Of a stretch of DNA of 16,575 bases, positions 9,462 through 16,575 are shown in pieces. The translations under genes and the position numbers were made by a program. This stretch comes from Phoronis ovalis (Eukaryota > Phoronida > Phoronidae): contig JAOXYB010051278.1 in NCBI GenBank assembly GCA_028565635.1, forward strand, positions 9,702 through 26,276, read 5' to 3'. Numbering within the stretch: the stretch's first letter is position 1; each line of letters begins with the position of its first letter. The notes under the pieces are model-generated. The model worked only from the letters and a program-made list of their open reading frames with translations. It searched no databases and was not told where the DNA came from.

Positions 9462-9657
9462 TATGCGGAGAATACTTATTTTTTTCTTGTCACTTTTAGT
9501 AAAATATAATAAACAATGCATCATACATAAATAAGAAATATTGCACAGCTTTTAACGTTTGCATATACAGTGGAACAATAATTATAATTCAACTGTTTTC
9601 CAACTTTGTTCACGAGCATTTAAAGTTACTAGTAAATTAAGTTATGCTCATTCCAGA

Positions 9658-9681
9658 TTAACATCAGATATCTGCTGTTAA
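9658..9681. repeat. 24-bp near-perfect palindrome
   Basis: TTAACA at the left end pairs with TGTTAA at the right around a CAGATATCTG centre; only one symmetric pair (T/C) fails. Its role is unknown. It lies downstream of the likely BBS9 poly(A) site. Confidence 0.5.
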
Positions 9682-9737
9682 ATTGATACTTCACTTTTAC
9701 CATTCCGATGGTCGGGATAATCAATGAGCAGGAATTC

Positions 9738-9762
9738 TGTTATTCCGTCAATTAGAATAACA
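9738..9762. repeat. Hairpin between the convergent genes
   Basis: TGTTATTC (9738-9745) and GAATAACA (9755-9762) form a perfect 8-bp stem with a 9-base loop. It lies just before the minus-strand ATTAAA in + coordinates, so it would be in the last part of, or just after, the RAB3GAP1 3' UTR. Confidence 0.5.
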
Positions 9763-9770
9763 CACACTGA

Positions 9771-9776
9771 TTTAAT
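9771..9776 (-). terminator. Candidate RAB3GAP1 poly(A) signal ATTAAA
   Basis: Read on the minus strand this is ATTAAA, about 103 bp past the RAB3GAP1 stop and the nearest common hexamer. Canonical AATAAA on this strand appears only further on, at 9142-9147, 8885-8894 and 8844-8849; using those would place the mRNA end inside the BBS9 3' UTR. Confidence 0.35.
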
Positions 9777-9878
9777 TTAGTCAAGTGACTGTAACTGTAA
9801 TTGCCATGTTTACAAAAGTTTAAGTGTCAAAGTTGCAGACAGAATTCTCCTGTAAAGCTAAATTATGTTTGCATATCA

Positions 9879-10091
9879 TCATCTGAATGTAGTGTCTTCA
9901 GAAAAAGATCCAGCTAATCTAAATTCACTTCCTGTAAGTACACAGTACATGCGTTGAGGGCTAGGTCTTGAAAATGGTGCTGGTCTTGGTACTATAGTCC
10001 TGAGTATAAATTCACGTCCTGCTGGATCAGGAAAATCTGGTATGTTTGTTATATTTTCACCCGTTACTTCCTCATCCAAACTGAAAAGATT
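9879..10091 (-). CDS. RAB3GAP1: RAB3GAP1 terminal coding exon and stop codon
   Basis: Acceptor TTTATTTTTTTCCAG, phase 0. It encodes NLFSLDEEVTG then DFPDPAGREFILRTIVPRP and QRMYCVLTGSEFRLAGSFSE, ending DTTFR and a TGA at 9881-9879. This matches the vertebrate C-terminus (PPPAGREFILRTTVPRPAP...FRLAGAFSSDTSFF). The segment joining the previous exon to the conserved block is shorter than in human. Confidence 0.97.
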   Translation of the reverse strand, partial: NLFSLDEEVTGENITNIPDFPDPAGREFILRTIVPRPAPFSRPSPQRMYCVLTGSEFRLAGSFSEDTTFR

Positions 10092-13000
10092 CTGGAAAAA
10101 AATAAACAGTTAAAATATCAGAATGAATAGTCACCGAGTTTATTCATCTATTTAGTTGTACAATACCATAGATTTTAATCAGTTAACTATTCAACATATT
10201 GACAAAGACTTTGAGCTTGAGTTGAAAGCTCTTGGGAATAGCTAAAGAACATAACTCCAAGCATCCTTAAAAGATTTCAAAATTGAATAAGAAATAATTC
10301 TTTGAACATTACAGTTGAACTAATATCTGGGTTTGAATCTGTCAACTGGAGCCTTGCATAGTTCTGGATCAAGGAATGGAATTTAATTTTTAAATACAAA
10401 AATAAAAAGGCAATTAAATTAAATCATATTTAGCATATTCAGCATGTTATATTACACAGTGATGTAATGGCAACCTCTTGTGGAGGTAGGAAACATTTGC
10501 TTTCTTCTACTCAATTGGGGGTTGCTACCACTAAGATACTACACAATGAGATGATATCCAAAGCTCAACGATAAATATTCATAAAAAATGTTTACAAACC
10601 TTTTGTGCAGAAGTAAACAATTCATGGATCAGTTGGCCAGCTGGTCCCCTTGATGCTCCCAATACTGGCACCTCGGGTTGCTCAAGCAGGCTGGATACAA
10701 ATCGTTCAAGTTCATGTGTATTGCCAGGCTTGCACGATTTACTATCAAATTTAGCTTCTAACGATTTGGCACGTGCTATCACAGTTTCAGCTAATTCAAT
10801 TTGATTCACCAGGTCCTACAAGAAAAAAGTTTAAATCACTATTACACAAATCAATTGGAACAAAGCGCCAGCTGTCATACAAGACAAAACCTTTACAACC
10901 ATCTTTACATTTTATACTGAATAATTATTTTAATCAACTGTCACTCTTGAGTAACCCTAAGTAATGCATTAGTCTACTAAAGTACAAGATGGAAAACTCA
11001 TACATAAGGACATTTACCTCATATTTTTTTAACTCTACGACTGGAGATCTAGTAATATTGGAAGCTTTCAATATCAATTGTTTAATGTGAGTCTGTACAC
11101 TTTGTAGCATGTTTTCTTCTGCAATGAAAAATAGAAGATTCTTAAATAAAACTAAAAATAAATTCTGAAATGTTGGTCTATGTTAGTCTATAAGAGCATT
11201 AAAAATATGTTGCAATGGATGCAAGTTGAACCTATTTATTCTTTATTACAAAGGTTTTCAATTGGACATCAAAGAGTTTACTAGTTAACAGTTTGATAAC
11301 AAATCTGAATTGACTAAAATTTAGAACAGGAACTTTCAACAAGAATATTATCTCCAATTGTCTGCATTTCTAAACGGCAATGAGATCTTTATCATAAAAT
11401 AACCTCCACACATTCATCATGTACACACACTTACCATGCTCTATTATAGATGAAATACCAGCTTGAATTACCATAGGTAGTAAGTGTTTGGCGAGTTCTC
11501 CTGGTTTCAAACCAGCCAAGAAATGTAGTACCTAAAATAGTAAAATTGTAAAATGCTTTAATGGTTCTTGTGCTTATTAGCGAAGTTAAATTTAAAAAGT
11601 GGACCATTTGTAAGAGACGTACCCTTTCTGCTTCTTTAGTATCATCGAACAATCTCTTCTGTCTCCTAGCTGGTACTGGTCGTGCACTCTGCCATACTTC
11701 AAACCACATGTTACCTGGAATCTGCATACGTGTACTAAGGTGACCTATATTAAAATAGAAAACAAGGTGCTATTTTGTTACTTATTGAAATGGAGATGTA
11801 ACGTATTGCTGTTGATCTCATAATGTATAAATAATCGAAATTTCGCAATAACTTTGGGAAAAACATAATTTTCTTCAAGGCACCTGAATACGTGTGAAAA
11901 CAAGTGAAAACGGCGACACCACCTAATCTAGAACGTGGTATTTTAAATTTTTCAAATGCTAATTTTTTTATGAAAAATGTTTTAAAAACTTTGGACGTAA
12001 AATCAACATAGAAAAACAATTATGTCACCGAAAATCATAAGGAGGGTAGTTAGAAGAGCTTTATGCACAAGGGACATTGCCAAAACACACGAAATATGCA
12101 GAATCACTGTGTGATGATTATCACAGTTTTTCTAAGTGACATGTAAAACATTGCCAAAACATTCCACATGGGAGTTTCTTTTCCATAACGTTTACGAAGT
12201 GTAACTATGTTTGTGACTATTTTTTTCCTCCTCATGAAGTTTCAAAATATTATTTGACTTGTTTGGTATAATCGGATAGTTTGCTTTTAAGCGGGATGCT
12301 TCTCACTACTTTTTGGGAGTGTCCCTTAGTAAAGTTCGTGTTACGTAAGTGCTAGACAAAAGATTCTTTACACGGATGGTGTACTTCTCAATTGATATGC
12401 ATATTACCACCTCTTTCCTTTAGTGTTGATTTCCCATGTAAAGCGAGTGCAGCGACATCTGGCGAGATACTTGTTTAATTTTACGTCCAAGTTTTAAAAA
12501 CATTTTTCATAAAAAAATTAGCATTTGAAAAATTCAAAATACCACATTCTACATTAGGTGGGGTTGCCGTTTTCACTTTTATTCAGGTGCCTTGAAGGAA
12601 ATTATGTTTTTCCCAAAGTTATTGCGAAATTTCGATTATTTATACATTATGAGATCAACAGTAGTGTTAACTTGTTCATCTGCATTATAAAGGGATAACT
12701 AGAATGTAACTCAAAGGGATTGGATTGGTCTAATTCCTTTAATGGGTCACACATTTTGCTTTGAGAAATTTTTAATAAATCATTTAACATACAATGAACT
12801 GATCAAGAACAATATATTATTTGATAAATTCATTAAAACTGACCTGTTTTGAGTATTGAACCATCTTCTAGAGTCATTTCTTCTTCTATATAGTCTCTTG
12901 GTGAATACCATCGTACAAAATCTTCCAAGGTGCACCCAGGATTTGCAGCTTTAAATGACTCCATATCGGACAGCAGGCAAGCACTTTGCATACGAGCTCG

Positions 13001-16000
13001 AAGGTGTGCCCCTTCTGCATCAGTTCCTAATCTGTGATAAAAAAAATAAAGATGTTATCCTTAAAGATATTACATTATTTAGGCAACTAGATTAAACGTA
13101 TATTACTATATTATCACAGTTTTTTTATATGAATTTCTCGAAACGTCACACATAGAACCCTGCCTGTTTATTAGTAATTTCAAATTTATATTACATTAAT
13201 ACAGAGAATAAAATTGGCTGGTGGATATTACCAGAAAAGGAAGGTAAAACTCTAGTTCTGAACAAATGAACCTGTTGATTTTACATTTCTAAATATAGTG
13301 TAACTATATAGTAGTCACATAATAGAAATATGACCAAAACGGCTGATCACTAAAATTCTCTATAACAGCCTAAATCACTAAAAGCTGCAGGTGATGTAAA
13401 AATGCATGAAATTTAAATCTGTCTATTATAAGTAGCCTACAACTATTATAATACGTAACTTTAATATATGAAACATCCAAACTACCATATAATGCTGCTG
13501 ATGGCTCAAAATACCACATGCAACAGGCACTGGAATTCACTATAATATACCAATACAAACTATACTTAATGATTTCTTTCATCAGGTGATGTTTATCATA
13601 AGCAATAATTATGTCTTACTTTGCTAACACTTCAGCATGCTCTTCTAACAAATCTTCCGTCATTGGCGCAGGTTCTTGAGTGACAGGAATGTACAATGCC
13701 TCATCTACATTTAACAATCTGTAACACAAGTAAACAATTCTTCTATGACCACAGTGAACAGTTTTAAGAAAATTTCACAAACTACTGAGATGTCAACGTA
13801 AAGTGGCTATATACAATATACAAGTATACACTATAGGCTAAACCAATTAATCAATCTCCCATAAAAATTACAAGTGTTGTACCTCGTACTGCCATAAGGT
13901 CTTAGTCTTCCTTCAGGTTGGTGCAAAGAATCACGCTGATAATCTTGAGAATTTCCCGCATTAATAGATTCAAATGCTGTATTACTATCCTCAGCCTCCA
14001 TACACTCTTGAGTTATCTTGTCTGCTTGTTCACTAGTTTGTTCTGTTTGATTTGTTTCAATGATTTCTTGATAATTTTTATTCAATTTCAAACCTGTTTT
14101 TTCTGAATCATCTTCATTTACATCTTTTTGAACCAATTTTGAGTCCTTTACTTTAACAGACACAGATGTTTTCTCCATTTCTTCCAAGTTTTCTTTGCCT
14201 TCTGCTATTTCTTCGTCATCTTCTTCTTCACATTCAAAAAATTCCTCATCGCTTGAACTTTCACTTGGTGATTGAGGTCTTTGTCTTGAAATATTTTCAG
14301 GTACTTTTCCCACAGAGGCGGGTCTTTTGGAACTTTCAGATTTCTTTTTTTTGATGCTTAACGTTCTTTCCGGTGTATGTTGGGTATCACTTATATCCAT
14401 TTTGTCACTGTTACTTGACACATTTTGACTGATCGGATTAACAAAATCCGAAACACTTGAAGAAGCAGAAAATGTGGGTAAACTGGAGGATGTAGACATT
14501 CCTGCTTGCATCGATTCTCGTGTCTTTTTCCGCTCTATGCAACAATTCAGCATTTGTAATTTTTGATGCAACAGACAACATCCCATGTTTGGCGATCCTT
14601 TCTCTAACCTACAATGGTAAATGTTACTCTTAATTTTGATCCACAATAAAGGTGTGAAATACACTATGCAAGTCAGATAAATTTCAACAAAGCAATTTTC
14701 TAATCTTAGGCCTCACAACATTAATGAAATAACGCATAAGTTACTATCAACCTCACAATATAGTAATACTCGAAATATTAACAATAAAGGAAACTCAATA
14801 GATCTTTGAAAATATTTCCAACAAAGGAAATTAGTTTACGACATGAAATTCAGTACATTTCATAGCTTCCAAAAACACAAAACCTCTTGGTAAAATTTTA
14901 AAACTGGCAGATAAAGAGTAGTCTCAATAGGCAGGTTAGTGATGTGCTTATGAATGCTGGTGAGAAAAAGGATGCTTAACAGTATTTTACCTGACATTCA
15001 CACACACATATGCAACATATTCAATAAATCAAAATTATTAAAAATTGTATTCTTACTCGGGTATATTGTAATTATTTTCCCATCTATATCGCATTTCCAG
15101 AACAAATTCTTGCCACAAATGAGCAACTGCATGTAGTCCTCCATGACTGTGGTTAACTACACAGCATACTATGGCTAGCCTAGAGGTAAGACTGTCATGT
15201 GGGGCTGACTTCAACTGCCTCCATAATTCCTGAAAATAATGCCAGAAATATTTTACATTTCTCAATGCAGTTTCTGAGAAGTACATGTATATATCCTCTC
15301 AAAAGAATTAGTTAGCCAATATGCACCTCTGGACTCGACAGCATATTTTGTTCCAGGATTTCATTTGGGTAGTCCCTGTTTTAGAAATAGATGTCCCTGG
15401 TTCTGGTGTGTATAAGTTGGCAATTGGCAAGCTTGTGCAGTAATACAATTTCCATAGGAACATCAACATGACTATGCTTAGAAATGGGTAATGCAACAGT
15501 TTTGAAAGTAAAACATGACTGCTGTACTCTATGTAAATTAGCTAAGAAGGGAGTTTGTCATCTAAGGCTAAACTATAAAGTCGTTTTCTTTCAGCCTTTA
15601 AAAATTAACTTAAAGATTAATTAAAGCATGATAAACTCAGACACGTTTTCTTTGGAATGATTTGTTTTTCTTTGCAAATACCTGTTTTTCATTCTTAGCA
15701 TCACTTGATACCTCACTGCTCTTCCCTGTGTCAGCTGTAGAAACATCTTCCTGGTTTGGTTCAGTTTTATCAGAATGATCACCAGCATCCGGAAACAAGA
15801 ACTAAATAAATAACAACCACAGTGCATCTATCAGTAAAACATTTAATGTGTTTAAAAACGAACAACTTCATGGGGTATTATAAAAATTACACAGCAACTT
15901 AGGACTGCTCCATTGAACAAAATTACAAGGGAGAGATGGGTTCTGATGTGCACATGTGCACTTTTTAGCCCTGCTCCATCTTAGTAATTCTTAAAACAAG

Positions 16001-16200
16001 AGACTTAAGATACAAAGTATTTTTTGTGGCACTTACAATTAATAATTTGTTCAATAAATCCTCTGGAATTGGTGCTTCGCCTGGTTTCAAATTCAAAGAC
16101 TGTCTTGTATGGGACACTGCTTTAGATATAGAAGATGGAATATGATAGGACACTTGTGGCTCGGTTAACCTTTGTAATGCTTGACTAATATCTGCTGATT
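9879..16200 (-). CDS. RAB3GAP1: RAB3GAP1, Rab3 GTPase-activating protein catalytic subunit (3' part, 11 exons)
   Basis: RAB3GAP1 with RAB3GAP2 stimulates GTP hydrolysis by Rab3 on secretory vesicles; the same complex is an exchange factor for Rab18 at the ER and in autophagy. Exons on the minus strand, 5' to 3': 16200-16037, 15801-15682, 15229-15057, 14608-13883, 13718-13620, 13031-12844, 11744-11623, 11531-11435, 11118-11018, 10815-10600 and 10091-9879. They give 738 codons plus stop with matching phases and GT-AG introns. Residues 55-151 include VAHLWQEFVLEMRYRWENN; 153-393 carry a conserved helix (LHQKLQMLNCCIERKK) and an acidic linker; 394-738 are the catalytic region, with the probable catalytic Arg at residue 495 just before MQIPGNMWFE. 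The end, FRLAGSFSEDTTFR, matches the family C-terminus. Human RAB3GAP1 has 981 residues, so the N-terminal quarter or so lies beyond the window. Assigned from recalled family sequence. Confidence 0.97.
10092..10599 (-). other. RAB3GAP1 last intron
   Basis: AT-rich with a slightly GC-richer patch near 10465-10520. No recognisable element. The 316-bp intron at 11119-11434 is likewise featureless. Confidence 0.75.
10600..10815 (-). CDS. RAB3GAP1: RAB3GAP1 exon: ARAKSLEAKF to LLEQPEV block
   Basis: Acceptor TTTTTTCTTGTAG, donor GTTTGT, phase 0 to phase 0, 72 codons. It contains ETVIARAKSLEAKFDSKSC, ELERFVSSLLEQPEVPVLGA and GQLIHELFTSAQK, collinear with vertebrates. Apparent coding past 10600 on this strand is intron read-through. 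Confidence 0.97.
11018..11118 (-). CDS. RAB3GAP1: RAB3GAP1 exon: helical segment
   Basis: Acceptor TTTTTCATTGCAG, donor GTAAAT, phase 1 in and phase 0 out, 33 full codons. It encodes ENMLQSVQTHIKQLILKASN and ITRSPVVELKKYE, an amphipathic helical stretch matching the less conserved vertebrate VKKIIKQIIAHSSKV... region. Confidence 0.9.
11435..11531 (-). CDS. RAB3GAP1: RAB3GAP1 exon: VLHFL block
   Basis: Acceptor TTTTACTATTTTAG, donor GTAAGT, phase 0 in and phase 1 out. It encodes VLHFLAGLKPGELAKHLLPM and VIQAGISSIIEH, corresponding to vertebrate VLHYLAIQKPADLARHLLPC. Confidence 0.95.
11623..11744 (-). CDS. RAB3GAP1: RAB3GAP1 exon with the probable catalytic arginine
   Basis: Acceptor TTTTAATATAG, donor GTACGT, phase 1 in and phase 0 out. 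It reads HLSTRMQIPGNMWFEVWQSA and RPVPARRQKRLFDDTKEAER. By counting back from the human C-terminus, the Arg of STR (codon 11730-11728) is equivalent to human Arg728, reported as essential for GAP activity. The acceptor lies only 58 bp from the edge of the foldback transposon. Confidence 0.97.
11803..12667. mobile_element. 865-bp foldback / MITE-like DNA transposon with arms of about 200 bp
   Basis: The left arm (11803 to about 12007) and right arm (about 12473-12667) are reverse complements. The outer 63 bp after the first six bases (11809-11871) match without a mismatch; the inner part has scattered substitutions and about 11 extra bases in the left arm near 11891-11902. Both sides are flanked by TAAC (11799-11802 and 12668-12671), a plausible 4-bp target duplication. 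The core of about 465 bp has no transposase-like reading frame but contains an exact 14-bp direct repeat (12074-12087, 12148-12161). It is non-autonomous and I could not assign a superfamily. It lies in a RAB3GAP1 intron. Confidence 0.88.
12844..13031 (-). CDS. RAB3GAP1: RAB3GAP1 exon: LGTDAEGAHLRARMQSACLL block
   Basis: Acceptor TTTTATCACAG, donor GTCAGT, phase 2 in and phase 1 out, 62 full codons. It encodes SDMESFKAANPGC, LEDFVRWYSPRDYIEEE and flanking residues, among the most conserved sequence in the family. The intron that follows in transcript order carries the 865-bp foldback transposon. Confidence 0.98.
13032..13619 (-). other. RAB3GAP1 intron
   Basis: Featureless apart from splice sites. 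An open stretch at 13370-13582 on the minus strand has intron-like composition and no homology I recognise. Confidence 0.75.
13620..13718 (-). CDS. RAB3GAP1: RAB3GAP1 exon: start of conserved catalytic region
   Basis: Acceptor TTGTGTTACAG, donor GTAAGA, phase 2 to phase 2. It encodes LLNVDEALYIPVTQEPAPMT and EDLLEEHAEVLA, nearly identical to vertebrate RAB3GAP1 (PLYIPVTQEPAPMTEDLLEE). Confidence 0.97.
13883..14608 (-). CDS. RAB3GAP1: RAB3GAP1 large exon: conserved helix and acidic linker
   Basis: A 726-bp exon, the largest in the window; acceptor TTACCATTGTAG, donor GTACAA, phase 2 to phase 2. It begins LEKGSPNMGCCLLHQKLQML and NCCIERKKTRES, matching vertebrates. About 200 residues of Ser/Glu/Lys/Asn/Gln-rich linker follow, longer than my recollection of the human one, with the conserved acidic FFAT-like core EFFECEE (14224-14244). 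It ends EGRLRPYGST, as in vertebrates (PEGRL...). The frame is open throughout. Confidence 0.96.
14224..14244 (-). other. RAB3GAP1: FFAT-like VAP-binding motif (EFFECEE) in RAB3GAP1
   Basis: Seven codons encode E-F-F-E-C-E-E, preceded by SESSSDE and followed by EDDEE. The FFAT consensus is EFFDAxE with an acidic flank; here positions 1-3 and 7 match, position 4 is Glu for Asp and position 5 is Cys for Ala. As I recall, the human protein has EFFEC in the same place within an acidic stretch, and binding of VAP-B to RAB3GAP1 has been reported. Its survival inside an otherwise divergent linker suggests function. Confidence 0.7.
14609..15056 (-). other. RAB3GAP1 intron before the large exon
   Basis: AT-rich; no repeats or exon candidates. 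The upstream intron (15230-15681) is similar, with a less AT-rich patch near 15320-15430 that I cannot identify. Confidence 0.7.
15057..15229 (-). CDS. RAB3GAP1: RAB3GAP1 exon with VAHLWQEFVLEMR block
   Basis: Acceptor AATTATTTTCAG, donor GTAAGA, phase 0 in and phase 2 out. It contains LAIVCCVVNHSHGGLHAVAH and LWQEFVLEMRYRWENNYNIP, almost residue for residue the vertebrate segment HGGLRGVAHLWQEFVLEMRF. It is a strong anchor for the gene. Confidence 0.96.
15682..15801 (-). CDS. RAB3GAP1: RAB3GAP1 exon with acidic, Ser-rich segment
   Basis: Forty codons, phase 0 at both ends, acceptor TTATTTAG and donor GTATTT. It starts FLFPDAGDHSDKTEPNQED and continues with a Ser/Asp/Glu/Lys-rich stretch ending KNEKQ, probably a disordered loop. 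Phase continuity with both neighbours is the main evidence. Confidence 0.82.
15948..15961. repeat. Perfect 14-bp palindrome in a RAB3GAP1 intron
   Basis: GTGCACATGTGCAC equals its own reverse complement. It is a purine/pyrimidine-alternating tract 76 bp inside the intron after exon 16200-16037. No function is visible. Confidence 0.5.
16037..16200 (-). CDS. RAB3GAP1: RAB3GAP1 exon, first visible
   Basis: On the minus strand the acceptor is CATTTTATGTAG and the donor GTAAGT; two bases of a split codon are followed by 54 codons. It contains LTEPQVSYHIPSSISKAVSH and EAPIPEDLLNKLLI. It is less conserved than the later exons, but its in-frame join to FLFPDAGDHS in the next exon supports it. Confidence 0.85.
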
Positions 16201-16575
16201 CTACATAAAATGGAATGAAATATAATAATATAAAAGTAGCATATGTTAAGACTGTTACTAAAATTTTGTGAACTTAATATAAATAACAAGTAGTGGTAAT
16301 CATATGGCATAAGGTCACAATTCATGTAACCACAGTGGTGGCGGAGTGGTCTGGCCCTGTAACCACAGTGGTGGCGGAGTGGTCTGGCCCTGCTGGAAGA
16401 AGTGCGAAAACCCTAAATTTATTATTTTTTCTTTTTTCCTCCTTGGCGCTGGCTTTTTTGGTTGTTTCTGTTTGAAAGGTAAATCACTGTACAAGAGGTT
16501 GAAACTAATATTAGCTTTTTAAAGTAAAATACACCAAAATTTGATGGGATTATTTGAGCTAGGGCAAAGCTATGA
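16201..16575 (-). other. RAB3GAP1 intron, cut by the window edge
   Basis: Holds the 33-bp tandem duplication and a pyrimidine-rich tract at about 16421-16445. I found no exon here on the minus strand, so the next upstream exon lies beyond the window. Confidence 0.7.
16325..16392. repeat. Exact tandem duplication of a 33-bp unit with a tRNA A-box-like core
   Basis: Two perfect copies with period 33 run from 16325 to 16392. Each contains TGGCGGAGTGG, which fits the RNA polymerase III A-box consensus (TGGCNNAGTGG) and, with the following TCT, resembles the D-arm of Leu/Ser tRNAs. No B box follows within the expected distance, so it is not a tRNA gene; it may be the truncated head of a tRNA-derived SINE. 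It is intronic in RAB3GAP1. Confidence 0.85.

Larger units (their letters stand above)
8818..9878. other. Convergent 3' UTR / intergenic interval
   Basis: These 1,061 bp separate the stop codons of BBS9 and RAB3GAP1. They are AT-rich with no credible coding region and hold the 3' UTRs and poly(A) signals of both genes. The right part also contains a 24-bp near-palindrome (9658-9681), an 8-bp inverted pair (9644-9651 with 9723-9730) and a hairpin (9738-9762). Confidence 0.85.

Noticed and set aside
11750-12019. 89-codon minus-strand frame within the foldback element
   Set aside because: It spans the left arm, lacks likeness to any transposase I know, and is partly copied inverted in the other arm. 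It is chance coding in a repeat.
13918-14354. Plus-strand frames opposite the large RAB3GAP1 exon
   Set aside because: They are antisense to a conserved coding exon and consist of Phe/Leu/Ile-rich residues expected from the complement of Glu/Lys/Asn codons.
15900-15980. Two copies of a CTGCTCCAT-containing sequence 66 bp apart
   Set aside because: Similarity covers only about 14 bp with mismatches; too little to call a tandem repeat.
16338-16392. A tRNA gene at the A-box-like sequence
   Set aside because: No T-arm/B box, no cloverleaf and no acceptor stem; only the A-box-like core is present, twice.

Overview
The window is eukaryotic nuclear DNA, AT-rich, with short exons bounded by GT...AG splice sites and introns of about 80 bp to 2 kb. 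It has no operons, tRNA or rRNA genes, CRISPR arrays or viral genes. The proteins resemble animal orthologues. Gene sizes, AT-rich introns and small inverted-repeat transposons suggest an arthropod, most likely an insect; this is inference, and no species can be named.

Two protein-coding genes lie tail to tail. On the + strand (373-8817) is the 3' part of BBS9/PTHB1, a core subunit of the BBSome, which traffics membrane proteins in cilia. Twelve well-supported exons (548 codons plus stop) run from the linker after the beta-propeller, through the gamma-adaptin-ear and platform domains and the helical hairpin, to a divergent low-complexity tail. The 5' half lies upstream of the window. A thirteenth, in-frame 29-codon candidate exon (873-959) has no counterpart in the vertebrate protein as I recall it.

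On the - strand (16200-9879) is the 3' part of RAB3GAP1, the catalytic subunit of the Rab3 GTPase-activating complex, which is also an exchange factor for Rab18. Eleven exons (738 codons plus stop) encode the end of the N-terminal region, an acidic Ser-rich linker with an FFAT-like motif, and the whole conserved C-terminal catalytic region, including the expected catalytic arginine. The first exons lie beyond the right edge. All junction phases agree in both models and both reading frames close without a frameshift.

The 1,061 bp between the two stop codons hold poly(A) signals for both strands, an AU-rich element and a group of palindromes. The introns hold three non-autonomous DNA transposons recognised by inverted repeats: 865 bp with arms of about 200 bp (11803-12667), 537 bp with long diverged arms and a 9-bp target duplication (2072-2608), and 208 bp flanked by TA (4697-4904). 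A 33-bp unit with a tRNA A-box-like core is duplicated at 16325-16392.

The two genes act in different pathways (ciliary trafficking; Rab3/Rab18 regulation at vesicles and ER), so nothing suggests they work together beyond adjacency. I see no wholly new system. The most useful leads are the candidate cassette exon, the conserved FFAT-like motif, the tail repeat of BBS9, the long foldback element beside the catalytic exon of RAB3GAP1, and the convergent 3' ends.
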